A stretch of DNA of 64,000 nt from Pseudomonas sp. GM50 (GCF_000282375.1 NZ_AKJK01000059.1:33867-97866), one strand, 5' to 3'; counted from the stretch's first letter, positions 16,820-27,793 are shown. The notes: a model not told the origin generated them from the sequence alone. A program made the numbers and translations.

Positions 16820-18406
16820 TCAAATGCCAAGTGACGCTTGGCGGTTTTTCCCTGAACGATAGGAGTCGATGATCTCAGCGACAACGGCTGCGATTTTTCT
16901 AGCAAGAAGCGGCGGGACGGCGTTTCCAATTTGTGTGTACTGCTGTGTTCTATTCCCCTCGAAGAAGTAATTGTCAGGGAAAGTCTGCAGTCGTGCGGCT
17001 TCGCGAACAGTCAAACTGCGGCACTGACTTGGATCCGGGTGAATGTAGTAATGGCCATCTTTAGCTATGTGGGCGACGACAGTGGTAGACGGGCCATCTT
17101 CCATTTGAACTCTGAAACGATCACTAAAGGGGACGGAGTCGGAAGAAACGTTTTCATGAGCTGGGAGGAGCTGAGCAGGAAATTGATGTATTTTTGGCGA
17201 GGTGCCATTCAACTTTGCGTAGCTTGCTGCAAAGATATATCTATGCAGGTCAGAGCGCATATGGCTCCTGGCCTCATGCTGTAGTACCCCTTTCAGTCTT
17301 GGGTCGAGGAACCACTCACGTTGCTTGGTATTCATTTCTGGAACTACTTTCCAAGGTATGAACCCACCTCCACTAGATTTCAGCCTCTGTGCGTCTTCAG
17401 CAGCACTTTTCATAGCATCTATTAAATCTCCCCGGCCAGTTTCATAGGATCGAAAAAGCATAGAACTGGCCTCCTCCAAAGCTGAAAGCCAGGCTTCGGG
17501 AGAATCTCCTCCCCTTGAAATTTTGCTCCGTATTGGAGGGAGTCCTGATAAAGCCTGCCCAACTGTGAAAACCGTTTTGCTGCGTTCCATTACGAGCTTG
17601 TGCGGACGCTCCAATAGAGCAGGACAGTTCGAGGCAACGTCAGAGCGAACCCCAAGCAGGATAACCCTGTGTCGAGCCTGCGGAAGACCGTGACGTTCTG
17701 CTTGAATGACAAAGTCATGTGGATCTGGTTTCTCCACATCTTTAGGGACGACCAAGGAGCGGATGTTGTACGAAAGATCGCCACCAGGATTCGAGAGGTC
17801 CCCGAGAATTTGCTGGAAGATGTTCGAGCCGCTGTGCTTCGAGGACAATATGCCTTTCACATTCTCCATGACGAAGATAGTAGGTTTGAACTCGCGAATA
17901 ATCCTCAGATATTCTTTGTAGAGGAAGTGTTTCTCATCGCTTTCAAACTTCTCTTGGCTCTCGCGTGTCCGACGGGCTCGGCCTGCTACAGAGTATGCTT
18001 GGCACGGTGGACCGCCTATAAGAACCCATTCATCTGCGCCAATCAGAGCTTCCCTGATCCAGTTGTCAACCTCGTCTGGCGAAATTTTGCCAAGCTCTGC
18101 AAGCTTAGCTTCTTTCGAGGCCTCCACGGCTTCCGCCGGGATATCCGGATGTTTGAAAAGTTCGTCCCGAGTAATTTCGCCCCGGACGTATTGGTAGTAA
18201 GCGTCTGGCGCTTCACCTTTAGGAAAAGCGCGAAACAATGCGCGGAGAGATAAAGTCGCGTGAGCGAGAGGGTCTTTCTCGATCGAGACACGTAGCTGGA
18301 ACTTACGTACTCCCTTCTCAGGGCCGCCGATTGAAGAGAATCCCTCCCCTAGTCCGCCCGGGCCGGCAAAGAGGTCGATGACCGGGATAGAATCCTTATA
18401 TTTCAT
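16820..18406 (-). CDS. DNA (cytosine-5) methyltransferase, Dcm type
   Basis: The 528-residue protein has the C5-methyltransferase motifs in order: I, DLFAGPGGLGEGF (11-23); IV, GGPPCQAYSVAGRAR with catalytic Cys near 135; VI, ENVKG near 181; VIII, QARHRVILLG near 245; IX/X, REAARLQTFPD and QIGNAVPPLLARKIA near the C-terminus. It transfers a methyl group from S-adenosylmethionine to C5 of cytosine in a site that cannot be read from sequence. The extended spacing between motifs VIII and IX is the target-recognition region. It lies upstream of the sigma-ATPase-Z1-nuclease chain on the same strand and is matched by vsr at the other end. Start ATG 18406 keeps motif I near the N-terminus; the ribosome-binding site is weak. 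Confidence 0.93.
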   Translation of the reverse strand: MKYKDSIPVIDLFAGPGGLGEGFSSIGGPEKGVRKFQLRVSIEKDPLAHATLSLRALFRAFPKGEAPDAYYQYVRGEITRDELFKHPDIPAEAVEASKEAKLAELGKISPDEVDNWIREALIGADEWVLIGGPPCQAYSVAGRARRTRESQEKFESDEKHFLYKEYLRIIREFKPTIFVMENVKGILSSKHSGSNIFQQILGDLSNPGGDLSYNIRSLVVPKDVEKPDPHDFVIQAERHGLPQARHRVILLGVRSDVASNCPALLERPHKLVMERSKTVFTVGQALSGLPPIRSKISRGGDSPEAWLSALEEASSMLFRSYETGRGDLIDAMKSAAEDAQRLKSSGGGFIPWKVVPEMNTKQREWFLDPRLKGVLQHEARSHMRSDLHRYIFAASYAKLNGTSPKIHQFPAQLLPAHENVSSDSVPFSDRFRVQMEDGPSTTVVAHIAKDGHYYIHPDPSQCRSLTVREAARLQTFPDNYFFEGNRTQQYTQIGNAVPPLLARKIAAVVAEIIDSYRSGKNRQASLGI

Positions 18407-18616
18407 TGATTTAGTCGATGCGCCTAAGACGAAAGTAGAAAAAGCGCACTGTCGCGCTCAGGTGATTGCGGCCCAGAAGCGGCAGGCCCGTTGCTCGATA
18501 AATGGTAACGGTTCACTAGGTACCGGGCAAGAAATGAACTTTAAGTAGAGGTGCCGAGTTCCACCGAATTTAGGTATGCGGCAAGGCTTTCGGTCCACTT
18601 CATTTTTTTAGCAAAT

Positions 18617-18669
18617 GCCTCAACGGTCGGGCTGTCATAATGGTTGGAGTTTTGACTGGCCGTTGAGGC
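18617..18669. repeat. Inverted repeat at right edge of defence island
   Basis: GCCTCAACGG (18617-18626) and CCGTTGAGGC (18660-18669) are perfect 10-bp arms, with an inner GTCA/TGAC pair in the 33-base spacer. It lies 210 bases upstream of the methyltransferase gene and 70 bases from the nrdB terminator. It could be an operator, a cruciform or a scar at the island edge. The other bases of 18407-18730 show no gene. Confidence 0.4.
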
Positions 18670-18732
18670 GGAAACTGCTGTAAGTGTTGTAGGAATTTTC
18701 TAAGTGAGGAGGGAGTGAACATCCACGACCGA

Positions 18733-18760
18733 ATAAAAAGCCCCGATCAGATCGAGGCTT
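18733..18760 (-). terminator. Terminator of nrdB
   Basis: Read on the minus strand, AAGCCTCGAT CTG ATCGGGGCTT forms a 10-bp stem with one mismatch, followed by TTTTTATT. It lies about 60 bases after the nrdB stop and is a typical intrinsic terminator. Confidence 0.8.
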
Positions 18761-18819
18761 TCAGTTTTTCGATTTTTCGATGTATGACACCATCGTCAAA
18801 TCGCGGAGAAACTAGGAAA

Positions 18820-20070
18820 TCAATCCCAGCTCAACGCCCCACCAGTCTGATACTCAATAACTCTCGTCTCAAAGAAATTCTTCTCTTTCTTCAAGTCCAT
18901 AATCTCGCTCATCCAAGGGAACGGGTTAGTCGTCCCTGGATACTCTTCTTTCAAACCAATCTGCGACAGACGACGGTTCGCGATGAACTTGAGGTAATCC
19001 TCCATCATCGCCGCATTCATACCCAACACCCCACGAGGCATGGTATCCCGTGCGTATTCAATCTCCAGCTGAGTCCCCTGCAGGATCATCTGGCTCGCTT
19101 CTTCCTTCATTTCAGCATCCCACAAATGCGGGTTTTCGATTTTGATCTGGTTGATCACGTCGATGCCGAAGTTCAGGTGCATGGATTCGTCGCGCAGGAT
19201 GTATTGGAACTGCTCGGCGACGCCGGTCATTTTGTTGCGGCGGCCCATGGAGAGGATTTGGGTGAAGCCGCAGTAGAAGAAGATGCCTTCCAGAACGCAG
19301 TAGTAGGCGATCAGGTTGCGCAGCAACTCTTTGTCGGTTTCGACGGTGCCGGTTTCGAACTTCGGATCGGAGATCGAACGGGTGTATTTCAGGCCCCAGG
19401 TGGCTTTTTTCGCGACCGATGGGATCTCGTGGTACATGTTGAAGATCTCGCCTTCATCCATGGCCAACGATTCGATGCAGTACTGGTAGGCGTGGGTGTG
19501 GATCGCCTCTTCGAAGGCCTGGCGCAGGATGTACTGGCGGCATTCCGGGTTGGTGATCAGGCGGTACACGGCCAGGACCAGGTTGTTGGCAACCAGGGAG
19601 TCGGCGGTGGAGAAGAAGCCGAGGTTGCGCATGACGATGCGGCGCTCGTCGTCGGTCAGGCCTTCCGGGTCTTTCCAGAGGGCGATGTCGGCAGTCATGT
19701 TGACTTCTTGCGGCATCCAGTGGTTTGCGCAACCGTCCAGGTACTTCTGCCAGGCCCAGTCGTACTTGAACGGTACGAGTTGGTTGAGGTCGGCACGGCA
19801 GTTGATCATGCGCTTTTCGTCGACAGCAACGCGGGCGGAGGCGCCTTCGAGTTCGGCGAGGCCTTCGGCGACGTCGAGGGTGTCCAGGGCAGCTTTGGCA
19901 CGGGCGATTGCGGCAGAGTCAGTCGCGGTAACAGCGCGAGCTTCTTGAGCGGCGACACCACCAGCGGTGTCGAGTCGGTCCATGTTGGCTTCAGTCGCGT
20001 GGCCGGCGTTGGCGCCTTTTACCACGGTCTCGCCGCTGTCTTCTTTGTCGAATTCGTCCCAGCTCAGCAT
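18820..20070 (-). CDS. nrdB: Ribonucleotide reductase class Ia, beta subunit
   Basis: The 416-residue protein is NrdB, the diiron-tyrosyl radical subunit that works with NrdA to make deoxyribonucleotides. Ferritin-like metal motifs are visible: [12 protein letters not shown] near residue 190 and [10 protein letters not shown] near 300. The first 85 residues form the long N-terminal extension usual in Pseudomonas NrdB. The C-terminus ends in GGALSWD, the tail that docks into NrdA. nrdA is not adjacent here. The upstream 530 bases contain a good promoter and a candidate NrdR box, so the gene probably has its own control. Confidence 0.96.
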   Translation of the reverse strand: MLSWDEFDKEDSGETVVKGANAGHATEANMDRLDTAGGVAAQEARAVTATDSAAIARAKAALDTLDVAEGLAELEGASARVAVDEKRMINCRADLNQLVPFKYDWAWQKYLDGCANHWMPQEVNMTADIALWKDPEGLTDDERRIVMRNLGFFSTADSLVANNLVLAVYRLITNPECRQYILRQAFEEAIHTHAYQYCIESLAMDEGEIFNMYHEIPSVAKKATWGLKYTRSISDPKFETGTVETDKELLRNLIAYYCVLEGIFFYCGFTQILSMGRRNKMTGVAEQFQYILRDESMHLNFGIDVINQIKIENPHLWDAEMKEEASQMILQGTQLEIEYARDTMPRGVLGMNAAMMEDYLKFIANRRLSQIGLKEEYPGTTNPFPWMSEIMDLKKEKNFFETRVIEYQTGGALSWD

Positions 20071-20458
20071 GACGTGTCGTCTCCTGCGTGAGGGCCAGAT
20101 TGCCCGTGTGAAAACTGATAGGTTGGTTTTTCACACAGCCGTTTCTGGCCGCGTTGGATCTAAAGGAAATCGTTTTTTGCAGCAGTACAACGCAGGCAAT
20201 AAACAGAATTTTGTACGGGTGTTCTGAGGCCACTGACGGGCGCAGAAAGTGTGAACAGCTTCTGCGTGGGCTTCAGACTGGCGTGTTCCCCTGTAAGGGA
20301 ATATTGCAGGCCCGATTTACGCCGCATTATAGGGAAATTTTTGGCCGCGTGGTGCGACGAAATGGCACTGAGAAGGGGAGGCAGGAGGCGTTTTTAGGCC
20401 GGAGTGAGGGTTTACAGGGCTTTGGCTGCTATCAGGGGTGCAGATTTTTTTTTCATAA

Positions 20459-20486
20459 ATTTTAGCGCTCGATTATTTTTGTTCAA
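20459..20486 (-). promoter_or_regulatory. Sigma-70 promoter of nrdB
   Basis: On the minus strand TTGAAC (20486-20481) and TAAAAT (20464-20459) are spaced by 16 bases and point toward nrdB, leaving a leader of nearly 390 bases. The rest of 20071-20458 has no gene I can support. Confidence 0.55.
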
Positions 20487-20509
20487 AAAACAATCAAAAA
20501 CTGCCTTTT

Positions 20510-20525
20510 TCACTACATGTTGTGT
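20510..20525 (-). promoter_or_regulatory. Candidate NrdR box
   Basis: Minus strand ACACAACATGTAGTGA is close to the NrdR consensus acaCwAtATaTwGtgt and lies 24 bases upstream of the -35 element. NrdR boxes normally occur in pairs about 31 bases apart; I did not find a convincing second one. Confidence 0.45.
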
Positions 20526-20560
20526 TTTGAGTCGGTTTTCGGTAGCTCCAGACACAACTA

Positions 20561-20580
20561 AGCCCGACCAGTGTCGGGCT
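20561..20580 (-). terminator. Hairpin after the repeat-protein gene
   Basis: AGCCCGAC and GTCGGGCT form a perfect 8-bp stem with a 4-base loop 20 bases after the stop of the repeat-protein gene. The downstream T tract is poor, so efficiency is uncertain. Confidence 0.5.
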
Positions 20581-20599
20581 GTGAAGTCGTTCTCATTTA

Positions 20600-20914
20600 T
20601 TAGCTGAGACGAGCCGCGCCAACGTGATCTGCACCATCCGCAGCGACCTTGGCTGCACCGGTGTGATCGAAGCCATCCGCAGCGACTTTGGCGGCACCAG
20701 TGTGATCAAAACCGTCAGAAGCGAGTTTGCCTGCACCAACGTGATCAGCACCATCGGCAGCGAAGGAGGCCGAGCCGGTATGGTCGTAACCATCAGAAGC
20801 GACAGCCGCTTCAGTGGTGAAAGCAGCCGAGCCAGTGCGGTCGTAGCCATCGGCGGCGAAGGTGTTAGCGGCCAGGACGGAAAGGGTCAGGGCGAGGATC
20901 AGTTTGGTTTTCAT
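20600..20914 (-). CDS. Secreted protein made of 13-residue repeats
   Basis: The 104-residue product begins with a signal peptide (MKTKLILALTLSVLAANTFA). The mature part is almost entirely six repeats of about 13 residues of the form (A/S)DG(Y/F/A)DH(T/V)GAAK(V/L)A, for example SDGFDHTGAAKVA. The start ATG at 20914 has GGAG upstream; the frame extends further but that part is not signal-like. Regular Asp-Gly-x-Asp motifs suggest metal binding or a beta-roll or amyloid-type stack, which is inference. The repeat units alternate between a DGxDHTG and a DGADHVG form. No family identified. Confidence 0.85.
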   Translation of the reverse strand: MKTKLILALTLSVLAANTFAADGYDRTGSAAFTTEAAVASDGYDHTGSASFAADGADHVGAGKLASDGFDHTGAAKVAADGFDHTGAAKVAADGADHVGAARLS

Positions 20915-21102
20915 GGTAGTGGCTCCAGGTTCGTTGGCGTTTTGTGCCTTGGGTGTGGAATTCAGACTACGCCAGTTAAATTGATTAAAAAGCGCAAATA
21001 TACGCTTAAATAAATCGTATAAATCGATATATAAGGTTCGGCGCTTCATCTGCCTTAATTGCGGGCGGGTGGGTCGAACCTTGGGAGGGGGAGAGCGGGT
21101 GA

Positions 21103-21366
21103 TCAGCCGTTAGAGCAGCCGTTACCCATGACGCTGTAGCGCAGAATGTGTCGCTGACCTTTGGAGTCGTCGTATTCCATTTTGGCTGGAACCACTTCGC
21201 AGACATTCGGGATTTCGCTCATCGATATGACTTTGGCGATGTCCAGGTGGGTGGAGTAGGTGTATTCCTCAATGGCGGGTTGTTGCTGTGCGGCATCAGT
21301 CGGGACGTCATCCGCCATGGCGGTTGCGCACAGACTGCTGAGGACCAGAACCCATAAAGCTTTCAT
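21103..21366 (-). CDS. DUF2790 secreted protein
   Basis: The 87-residue product has a signal peptide (MKALWVLVLSSLCATAMA) and the DUF2790 pattern: YTYSTHLDIAKVISM, CEVVPAKMEYDDSKG, then YSVMGNGCSNG, with two conserved cysteines. The family is common in Pseudomonas, usually as short periplasmic proteins responsive to copper or other envelope cues; its function is not established. The start at 21366 was preferred because the signal peptide begins there; upstream residues in frame are not signal-like. Confidence 0.88.
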   Translation of the reverse strand: MKALWVLVLSSLCATAMADDVPTDAAQQQPAIEEYTYSTHLDIAKVISMSEIPNVCEVVPAKMEYDDSKGQRHILRYSVMGNGCSNG

Positions 21367-21747
21367 TTCAAATTTACCTTTCTGAGGTCGAATGGGGTCA
21401 CGCAATCTTTTTGGGATTGCGTGTGGAGCTTTGATAAAAGAGTCTTGGATTAACTGCCTTCGTGGGGGCTGCAACTGGGTTAATCACGTTGCCTTGTTGG
21501 CGAGACCGATTTTAGGCCTGGGGGTGGCGTGCATATAGCCGTGCTTTTGATAAACACCTTTGGCAAATTCGGTAACAATCCCCGAATACGCTGTACGCCC
21601 CCTGTAGATAACCGGGGTTGAGCGCCTTGTTGCGGTATAGCCACATTTTGTAGGGGCTTGTTACTACCATCGTCGAATGGTTCTATAGGCCCCGCCCGGC
21701 TACAACTGGGGGCATACAAAAACAACTATTCCACCGAGGTAAGAAAG

Positions 21748-23703
<1,956 letters not shown>

Positions 23704-23725
23704 GCGCCGATTCCTGAGTCATCGA

Positions 23726-23761
23726 AGCCCTGTCAGGTGTTGAGCCTGGTGGGGCTTTTTG
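23726..23761 (+). terminator. Terminator of acsA
   Basis: AAGCCCTGTCAGG and CCTGGTGGGGCTT pair across a short loop and are followed by TTTTT, 25 bases after the acsA stop. Confidence 0.75.
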
Positions 23762-23796
23762 TTGCCTGATGATTTTGTGTTGTCTGCTCTGGCCTC

Positions 23797-23888
23797 TTCG
23801 CGAGCAGGCTCGCTCCCACAGGGATTTGTGGAGTGCATGAAATCTAAGTCATCCCCGAAAAACCTGTGGGAGCGAGCCTGCTCGCGAA
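23797..23888. repeat. REPIN 1 (paired REP elements)
   Basis: Two 26-base arms in inverted orientation (23797-23822 and 23863-23888) with the core GTGGGAGCGAGCCTGCTCGC. Each arm is itself a small palindrome and the pair is the typical form of Pseudomonas REPINs, non-autonomous elements moved by RAYT transposases. Confidence 0.85.
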
Positions 23889-24198
23889 AGCAATCTGTCC
23901 GACACCGCATAAACAACGTCCAATAATTATCGACTTGCGCCGTAGGCCCATTCCCACTGTTACCCATCACCCTTCAAGTAACTGAATGTGTAACCGCGCG
24001 CTCCGCTACGGGGCGATGGGAAACGCAAAGCCCCGTTTCAGGGCCTCTCAACCCGGCATGAAAAATAAGACACCACGCTGCGCTTGCCGGATTAGAAGGG
24101 TTTGCCAATAATAGGCCCGCAATTTGCAATATAGATCGGTTCACTGTCTTTTGCTCTTGCATGAAATTGCAAGGCTGTCAACGCGCTCAAGCGGCTTT

Positions 24199-24240
24199 CT
24201 CGGTGCATCTGTAATTTGTTGTCGCATTGAAGAAATATCG
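24199..24240 (+). promoter_or_regulatory. ArgR operator upstream of aotJ
   Basis: TGTCGC-N8-AA-N5 at 24220-24240 matches the ArgR half-site known from P. aeruginosa exactly, and a weaker half (CTCGGT-N8-AA-N5) precedes it directly at 24199-24219, giving the expected head-to-tail pair. The aot operon is activated by ArgR with arginine in PAO1. Confidence 0.7.
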
Positions 24241-24403
24241 GCTTCGGGCCTGTCGTTAGAATGCCGATCACTCGCTCGTCGTTGCCTGCGTTGAAATCAG
24301 CGTACGGTTCCTAGGACGCAGCACCGCTTTACGGTTTAACCCATTCGCATATTGGGCTGTCGCTCACTCTGCCGTTTTTGCCCTTTACCGATGGAGTCCC
24401 AAG

Positions 24404-25177
24404 ATGAAGAAACTTGTGCTGCTTGGCGCCCTGGCACTGTCCGTGCTGTCCCTGCCGACCTTCGCCGATGACAAGCCCGTAAAAATCGGTATCGAAGCAG
24501 CTTACCCTCCGTTCGCCTCCAAAGCGCCGGACGGCAGCATCGTGGGTTTCGACTACGACATCGGCAACGCCCTGTGCGAAGAGATGAAGGTCAAGTGCGT
24601 GTGGGTCGAGCAAGAGTTCGACGGCCTGATCCCGGCACTGAAAGTGCGCAAGATCGACGCGATCCTGTCGTCCATGTCGATCACCGAAGACCGCAAGAAG
24701 TCCGTGGACTTCACCAACAAGTACTACAACACCCCGGCTCGCCTGGTCATGAAGGCCGGCACTCAGGTCAGCGAAAATCTGGCTGAGTTGAAGGGCAAGA
24801 ACATCGGCGTGCAACGTGGTTCGATCCACGAGCGTTTCGCCCGCGAAGTCCTGGCCCCGCTGGGTGCCGAGATCAAGCCTTACGGTTCGCAGAACGAAAT
24901 CTACCTCGACGTGGCCGCTGGCCGCCTCGACGGCACCGTGGCAGACGCTACGCTGCTGGATGACGGCTTCCTGAAAACCGACGCCGGTAAAGGTTTCGCT
25001 TTCGTTGGCCCGGCCTTCACCGACGTCAAATACTTCGGCGACGGCGTGGGTATCGCGGTTCGCAAGGGCGACGCGCTGAAAGACAAGATCAACACCGCGA
25101 TCGCGGCCATTCGCGAGAACGGCAAGTACAAGCAAATCCAGGACAAGTACTTCGCCTTCGATATCTACGGCAAGTAA
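24404..25177 (+). CDS. aotJ: Arginine/ornithine ABC transporter, binding protein
   Basis: The 257-residue protein has a signal peptide ([20 protein letters not shown]) and is the periplasmic arginine/ornithine receptor. Family-3 solute-binding motifs are visible: [43 protein letters not shown] with the ligand-contacting Ser and Arg, and GVQRGSIHE. It is the first gene of the aot operon, read from an ArgR-controlled region. A strong hairpin with a T tract follows the stop, which would leave more message for this subunit than for the permeases. Confidence 0.96.
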   Translation: MKKLVLLGALALSVLSLPTFADDKPVKIGIEAAYPPFASKAPDGSIVGFDYDIGNALCEEMKVKCVWVEQEFDGLIPALKVRKIDAILSSMSITEDRKKSVDFTNKYYNTPARLVMKAGTQVSENLAELKGKNIGVQRGSIHERFAREVLAPLGAEIKPYGSQNEIYLDVAAGRLDGTVADATLLDDGFLKTDAGKGFAFVGPAFTDVKYFGDGVGIAVRKGDALKDKINTAIAAIRENGKYKQIQDKYFAFDIYGK

Positions 25178-25198
25178 TCGTCCCCGCAACAAGTCCGA

Positions 25199-25241
25199 AA
25201 TGGCGCAAGCAACAGGATCTCTGAGGTTTGCGCCATTTTTT
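25199..25241 (+). terminator. Intra-operon terminator between aotJ and aotQ
   Basis: AATGGCGCAA (25199-25208) and TTGCGCCATT (25228-25237) form a perfect 10-bp stem followed by TTTTT, only 26 bases before the aotQ start. Placement suggests partial termination that lowers permease expression relative to the binding protein. Confidence 0.8.
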
Positions 25242-25267
25242 CATCCCAACTTTCGAGGACCTGAATC

Positions 25268-25957
25268 ATGTTGAAAGGCTACGGGGCTGTCATCCTCGAT
25301 GGCGCATGGCTGACGCTTCAGCTCGCCTTGTCGTCCATGGTCTTGGCCATTGTTCTGGGTCTGATCGGCGTTGCGCTGCGTCTGTCCCCAATACGCTGGC
25401 TGGCCTGGCTGGGCGATCTGTATTCCACGGTGATCCGCGGTATTCCCGATCTGGTGCTGATCCTGCTGATTTTCTACGGCGGCCAGGACCTGCTCAACCG
25501 CGTCGCGCCGATGCTCGGCTATGACGATTACATCGACCTGAACCCGTTGGCCGCCGGTATTGGCACCCTGGGTTTCATCTTCGGTGCGTACCTGTCGGAA
25601 ACTTTCCGTGGTGCCTTCATGGCAATCCCGAAGGGGCAGGCGGAAGCCGGCATGGCGTACGGCATGAGTAGTTTTCAGGTGTTCTTCCGGGTGTTGGTGC
25701 CGCAGATGATTCGTCTGGCGATTCCGGGTTTTACCAACAACTGGCTGGTACTGACCAAGGCGACTGCGCTGATTTCGGTGGTCGGTCTGCAAGACATGAT
25801 GTTCAAGGCCAAGCAGGCGGCAGACGCTACCCGCGAGCCATTCACCTTCTTCCTCGCAGTGGCGGCGATGTACCTGGTGATTACCAGCGTCTCGTTGCTG
25901 GCATTGCGTCACCTTGAGAAGCGCTACTCGGTAGGCGTAAGGGCGGCTGATCTATGA
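25268..25957 (+). CDS. aotQ: Arginine/ornithine ABC transporter, permease Q
   Basis: The 229-residue inner-membrane permease of the HisQ/HisM family. Several membrane segments are visible (for example LQLALSSMVLAIVLGLIGVA) and the EAA loop that contacts the ATPase is near residue 125 (MAIPKGQAEAGMAYGMS). ATG at 25268 follows GAGGAC. Its last four bases overlap the start of aotM (ATGA), so the two permease halves are made together. Confidence 0.95.
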   Translation: MLKGYGAVILDGAWLTLQLALSSMVLAIVLGLIGVALRLSPIRWLAWLGDLYSTVIRGIPDLVLILLIFYGGQDLLNRVAPMLGYDDYIDLNPLAAGIGTLGFIFGAYLSETFRGAFMAIPKGQAEAGMAYGMSSFQVFFRVLVPQMIRLAIPGFTNNWLVLTKATALISVVGLQDMMFKAKQAADATREPFTFFLAVAAMYLVITSVSLLALRHLEKRYSVGVRAADL

Positions 25958-26652
25958 TCTTCGACTACAACGTCATTTGGGAGGCCTTGCCGCTGTACCT
26001 CGGCGGCCTGGTGACCACCCTCAAACTGCTCGCGCTGTCGCTGTTTTTCGGTCTGCTGGCGGCGTTGCCGCTGGGGCTGATGCGCGTCTCCAAGCAGCCG
26101 GTCGTCAACATGAGTGCCTGGCTGTTCACCTACGTGATTCGCGGCACGCCAATGCTGGTGCAGCTGTTTTTGATCTACTACGGTCTGGCGCAGTTCGAAG
26201 CGGTGCGTGAAAGCTTCCTCTGGCCATGGCTGTCCAGCGCCACGTTCTGTGCGTGCCTGGCCTTCGCCATCAACACCAGCGCCTACACCGCTGAAATCAT
26301 CGCCGGCAGCCTGCGTGCCACGCCGAACGGCGAGATCGAAGCGGCCAAGGCCATGGGCATGTCGCGCTTCAAAATGTACAAGCGGATCCTGTTGCCGTCG
26401 GCCCTGCGCCGGGCACTGCCGCAGTACAGCAACGAAGTGATCATGATGCTGCAGACCACCAGTCTGGCGTCCATCGTGACCCTGATTGACATCACCGGTG
26501 CCGCGCGCACGGTCAACGCTCAGTTCTACTTGCCGTTCGAAGCCTACATCACCGCCGGCGTGTTCTACCTGTGCCTGACCTTCATTCTGGTGCGCCTGTT
26601 CAAGATGGCCGAGCACCGCTGGCTGGGCTATCTGGCCCCGCGGAAGCACTGA
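25954..26652 (+). CDS. aotM: Arginine/ornithine ABC transporter, permease M
   Basis: The 232-residue partner permease. It has the same fold as AotQ with an EAA loop near residue 125 (RATPNGEIEAAKAMGMSRFK) and hydrophobic helices before and after it. It starts within the end of aotQ and is followed after one base by the next gene, so the operon is tightly packed. Confidence 0.95.
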   Translation: MIFDYNVIWEALPLYLGGLVTTLKLLALSLFFGLLAALPLGLMRVSKQPVVNMSAWLFTYVIRGTPMLVQLFLIYYGLAQFEAVRESFLWPWLSSATFCACLAFAINTSAYTAEIIAGSLRATPNGEIEAAKAMGMSRFKMYKRILLPSALRRALPQYSNEVIMMLQTTSLASIVTLIDITGAARTVNAQFYLPFEAYITAGVFYLCLTFILVRLFKMAEHRWLGYLAPRKH

Positions 26653-26653
26653 T

Positions 26654-27766
26654 ATGGAACGCATCGATCATGTATTGCCGTGGAGCCACCTGGGCAGCGA
26701 ACGCCAGATTTCGGTGTTCCGCTTCGGTACTGGCGAGCGCAAAGCCTACATCCAGGCCAGCCTGCACGCCGATGAACTGCCGGGGATGCGTACCGCCTGG
26801 GAGCTGAAAAAGCGCCTGAGCGAACTCGAAGCCCAAGGCTTGCTCAATGGCGTGATCGAACTGGTGCCGGTGGCCAACCCACTGGGCCTCGGTCAACTGC
26901 TTCAGGGTAACCATCAGGGGCGTTTCGAGGCCGGCAGCGGCAAGAACTTCAACCGGGACTTCGTCGAACTGAGCGAGCCCGTGGCCGCTGAGCTGCAAGG
27001 GCACCTGGGTGACGATCCTCACGCCAATATCCGTTTGATCCGTGAAACCATGAGCGATGTGCTGGCTGCATTGCCACCGGCTGCCAGTCAGCTGCAAGGC
27101 ATGCAGCGCATTTTGCTCAGCCATGCCTGCACCGCCGACGTGGTGCTGGATTTGCATTGTGATTGCGAAGCGGCGCTGCACATGTACGCCTTGCCGCAAC
27201 ACTGGCCGCATTGGCGTTCACTGGCTGCGCACTTGAACGTCAAGGTCGGTCTGCTGGCGGAAGATTCCGGCGGCAGCTCCTTTGATGAAGCGTGCTCGCT
27301 GCCATGGCTGCGTCTGTCGCGTCTGTTTCCGGACGCGCAGATTCCACTGGCGTGCCTGGCGACTACCATTGAATTGGGTGGTCAGTCGGATACCGGTCGC
27401 CCAGAGGCGGAGGCTTACGCCGAAGGCATTCTGGCGTTCCTCGCCGAACAAGGCTTGATTAGCGGTGAGTGGCCAAAACCTGCGCAAGACGCTTGCGAAG
27501 GCATGCCGTTCGAAGGCACCGAATTGCTGTTCGCGCCGCATCCGGGCGTGGTGAGTTTCCTGCGTAAACCCGGTGAGTGGGTTGAAGCGGGCGACGAGAT
27601 TTTTGAAGTGATCGATCCGTTATCGGATCGGGTCAGCACGGTGTGTGCTGGTACGTCCGGGGTGCTGTTTGCCATTGAACGGCTGCGTTATGCCCAACCC
27701 GGTTTCTGGCTGGCCAAGGTGGCGGGGCGCGAAGCGCTGCGTCACGGGCGCTTGCTCAACGACTGA
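26654..27766 (+). CDS. AstE/aspartoacylase-family hydrolase in aot operon
   Basis: A 370-residue protein of the succinylglutamate desuccinylase/aspartoacylase family (M14-like zinc hydrolases). Zinc ligands are visible in QASLHADELPGM near residue 37 (H-x-x-E) and VVLDLHCDCEAALHM near 160. The homologous gene occupies the same place in P. aeruginosa (between aotM and aotP). The C-terminal 90 residues contain a lipoyl/biotinyl-like beta segment (GVVSFLRKPGEWVEAGDEIF). The substrate is unknown; a role with arginine-derived N-acyl amino acids is inferred only from the operon. Confidence 0.85.
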   Translation: MERIDHVLPWSHLGSERQISVFRFGTGERKAYIQASLHADELPGMRTAWELKKRLSELEAQGLLNGVIELVPVANPLGLGQLLQGNHQGRFEAGSGKNFNRDFVELSEPVAAELQGHLGDDPHANIRLIRETMSDVLAALPPAASQLQGMQRILLSHACTADVVLDLHCDCEAALHMYALPQHWPHWRSLAAHLNVKVGLLAEDSGGSSFDEACSLPWLRLSRLFPDAQIPLACLATTIELGGQSDTGRPEAEAYAEGILAFLAEQGLISGEWPKPAQDACEGMPFEGTELLFAPHPGVVSFLRKPGEWVEAGDEIFEVIDPLSDRVSTVCAGTSGVLFAIERLRYAQPGFWLAKVAGREALRHGRLLND

Positions 27767-27793
27767 CTGACTGTTTTTGTGAGAACCGACCGC

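Noticed and set aside
18715..20091. Long plus-strand frame opposite nrdB
   Set aside because: It is the antisense of a well-identified NrdB; such frames are common opposite GC-rich Pseudomonas genes.
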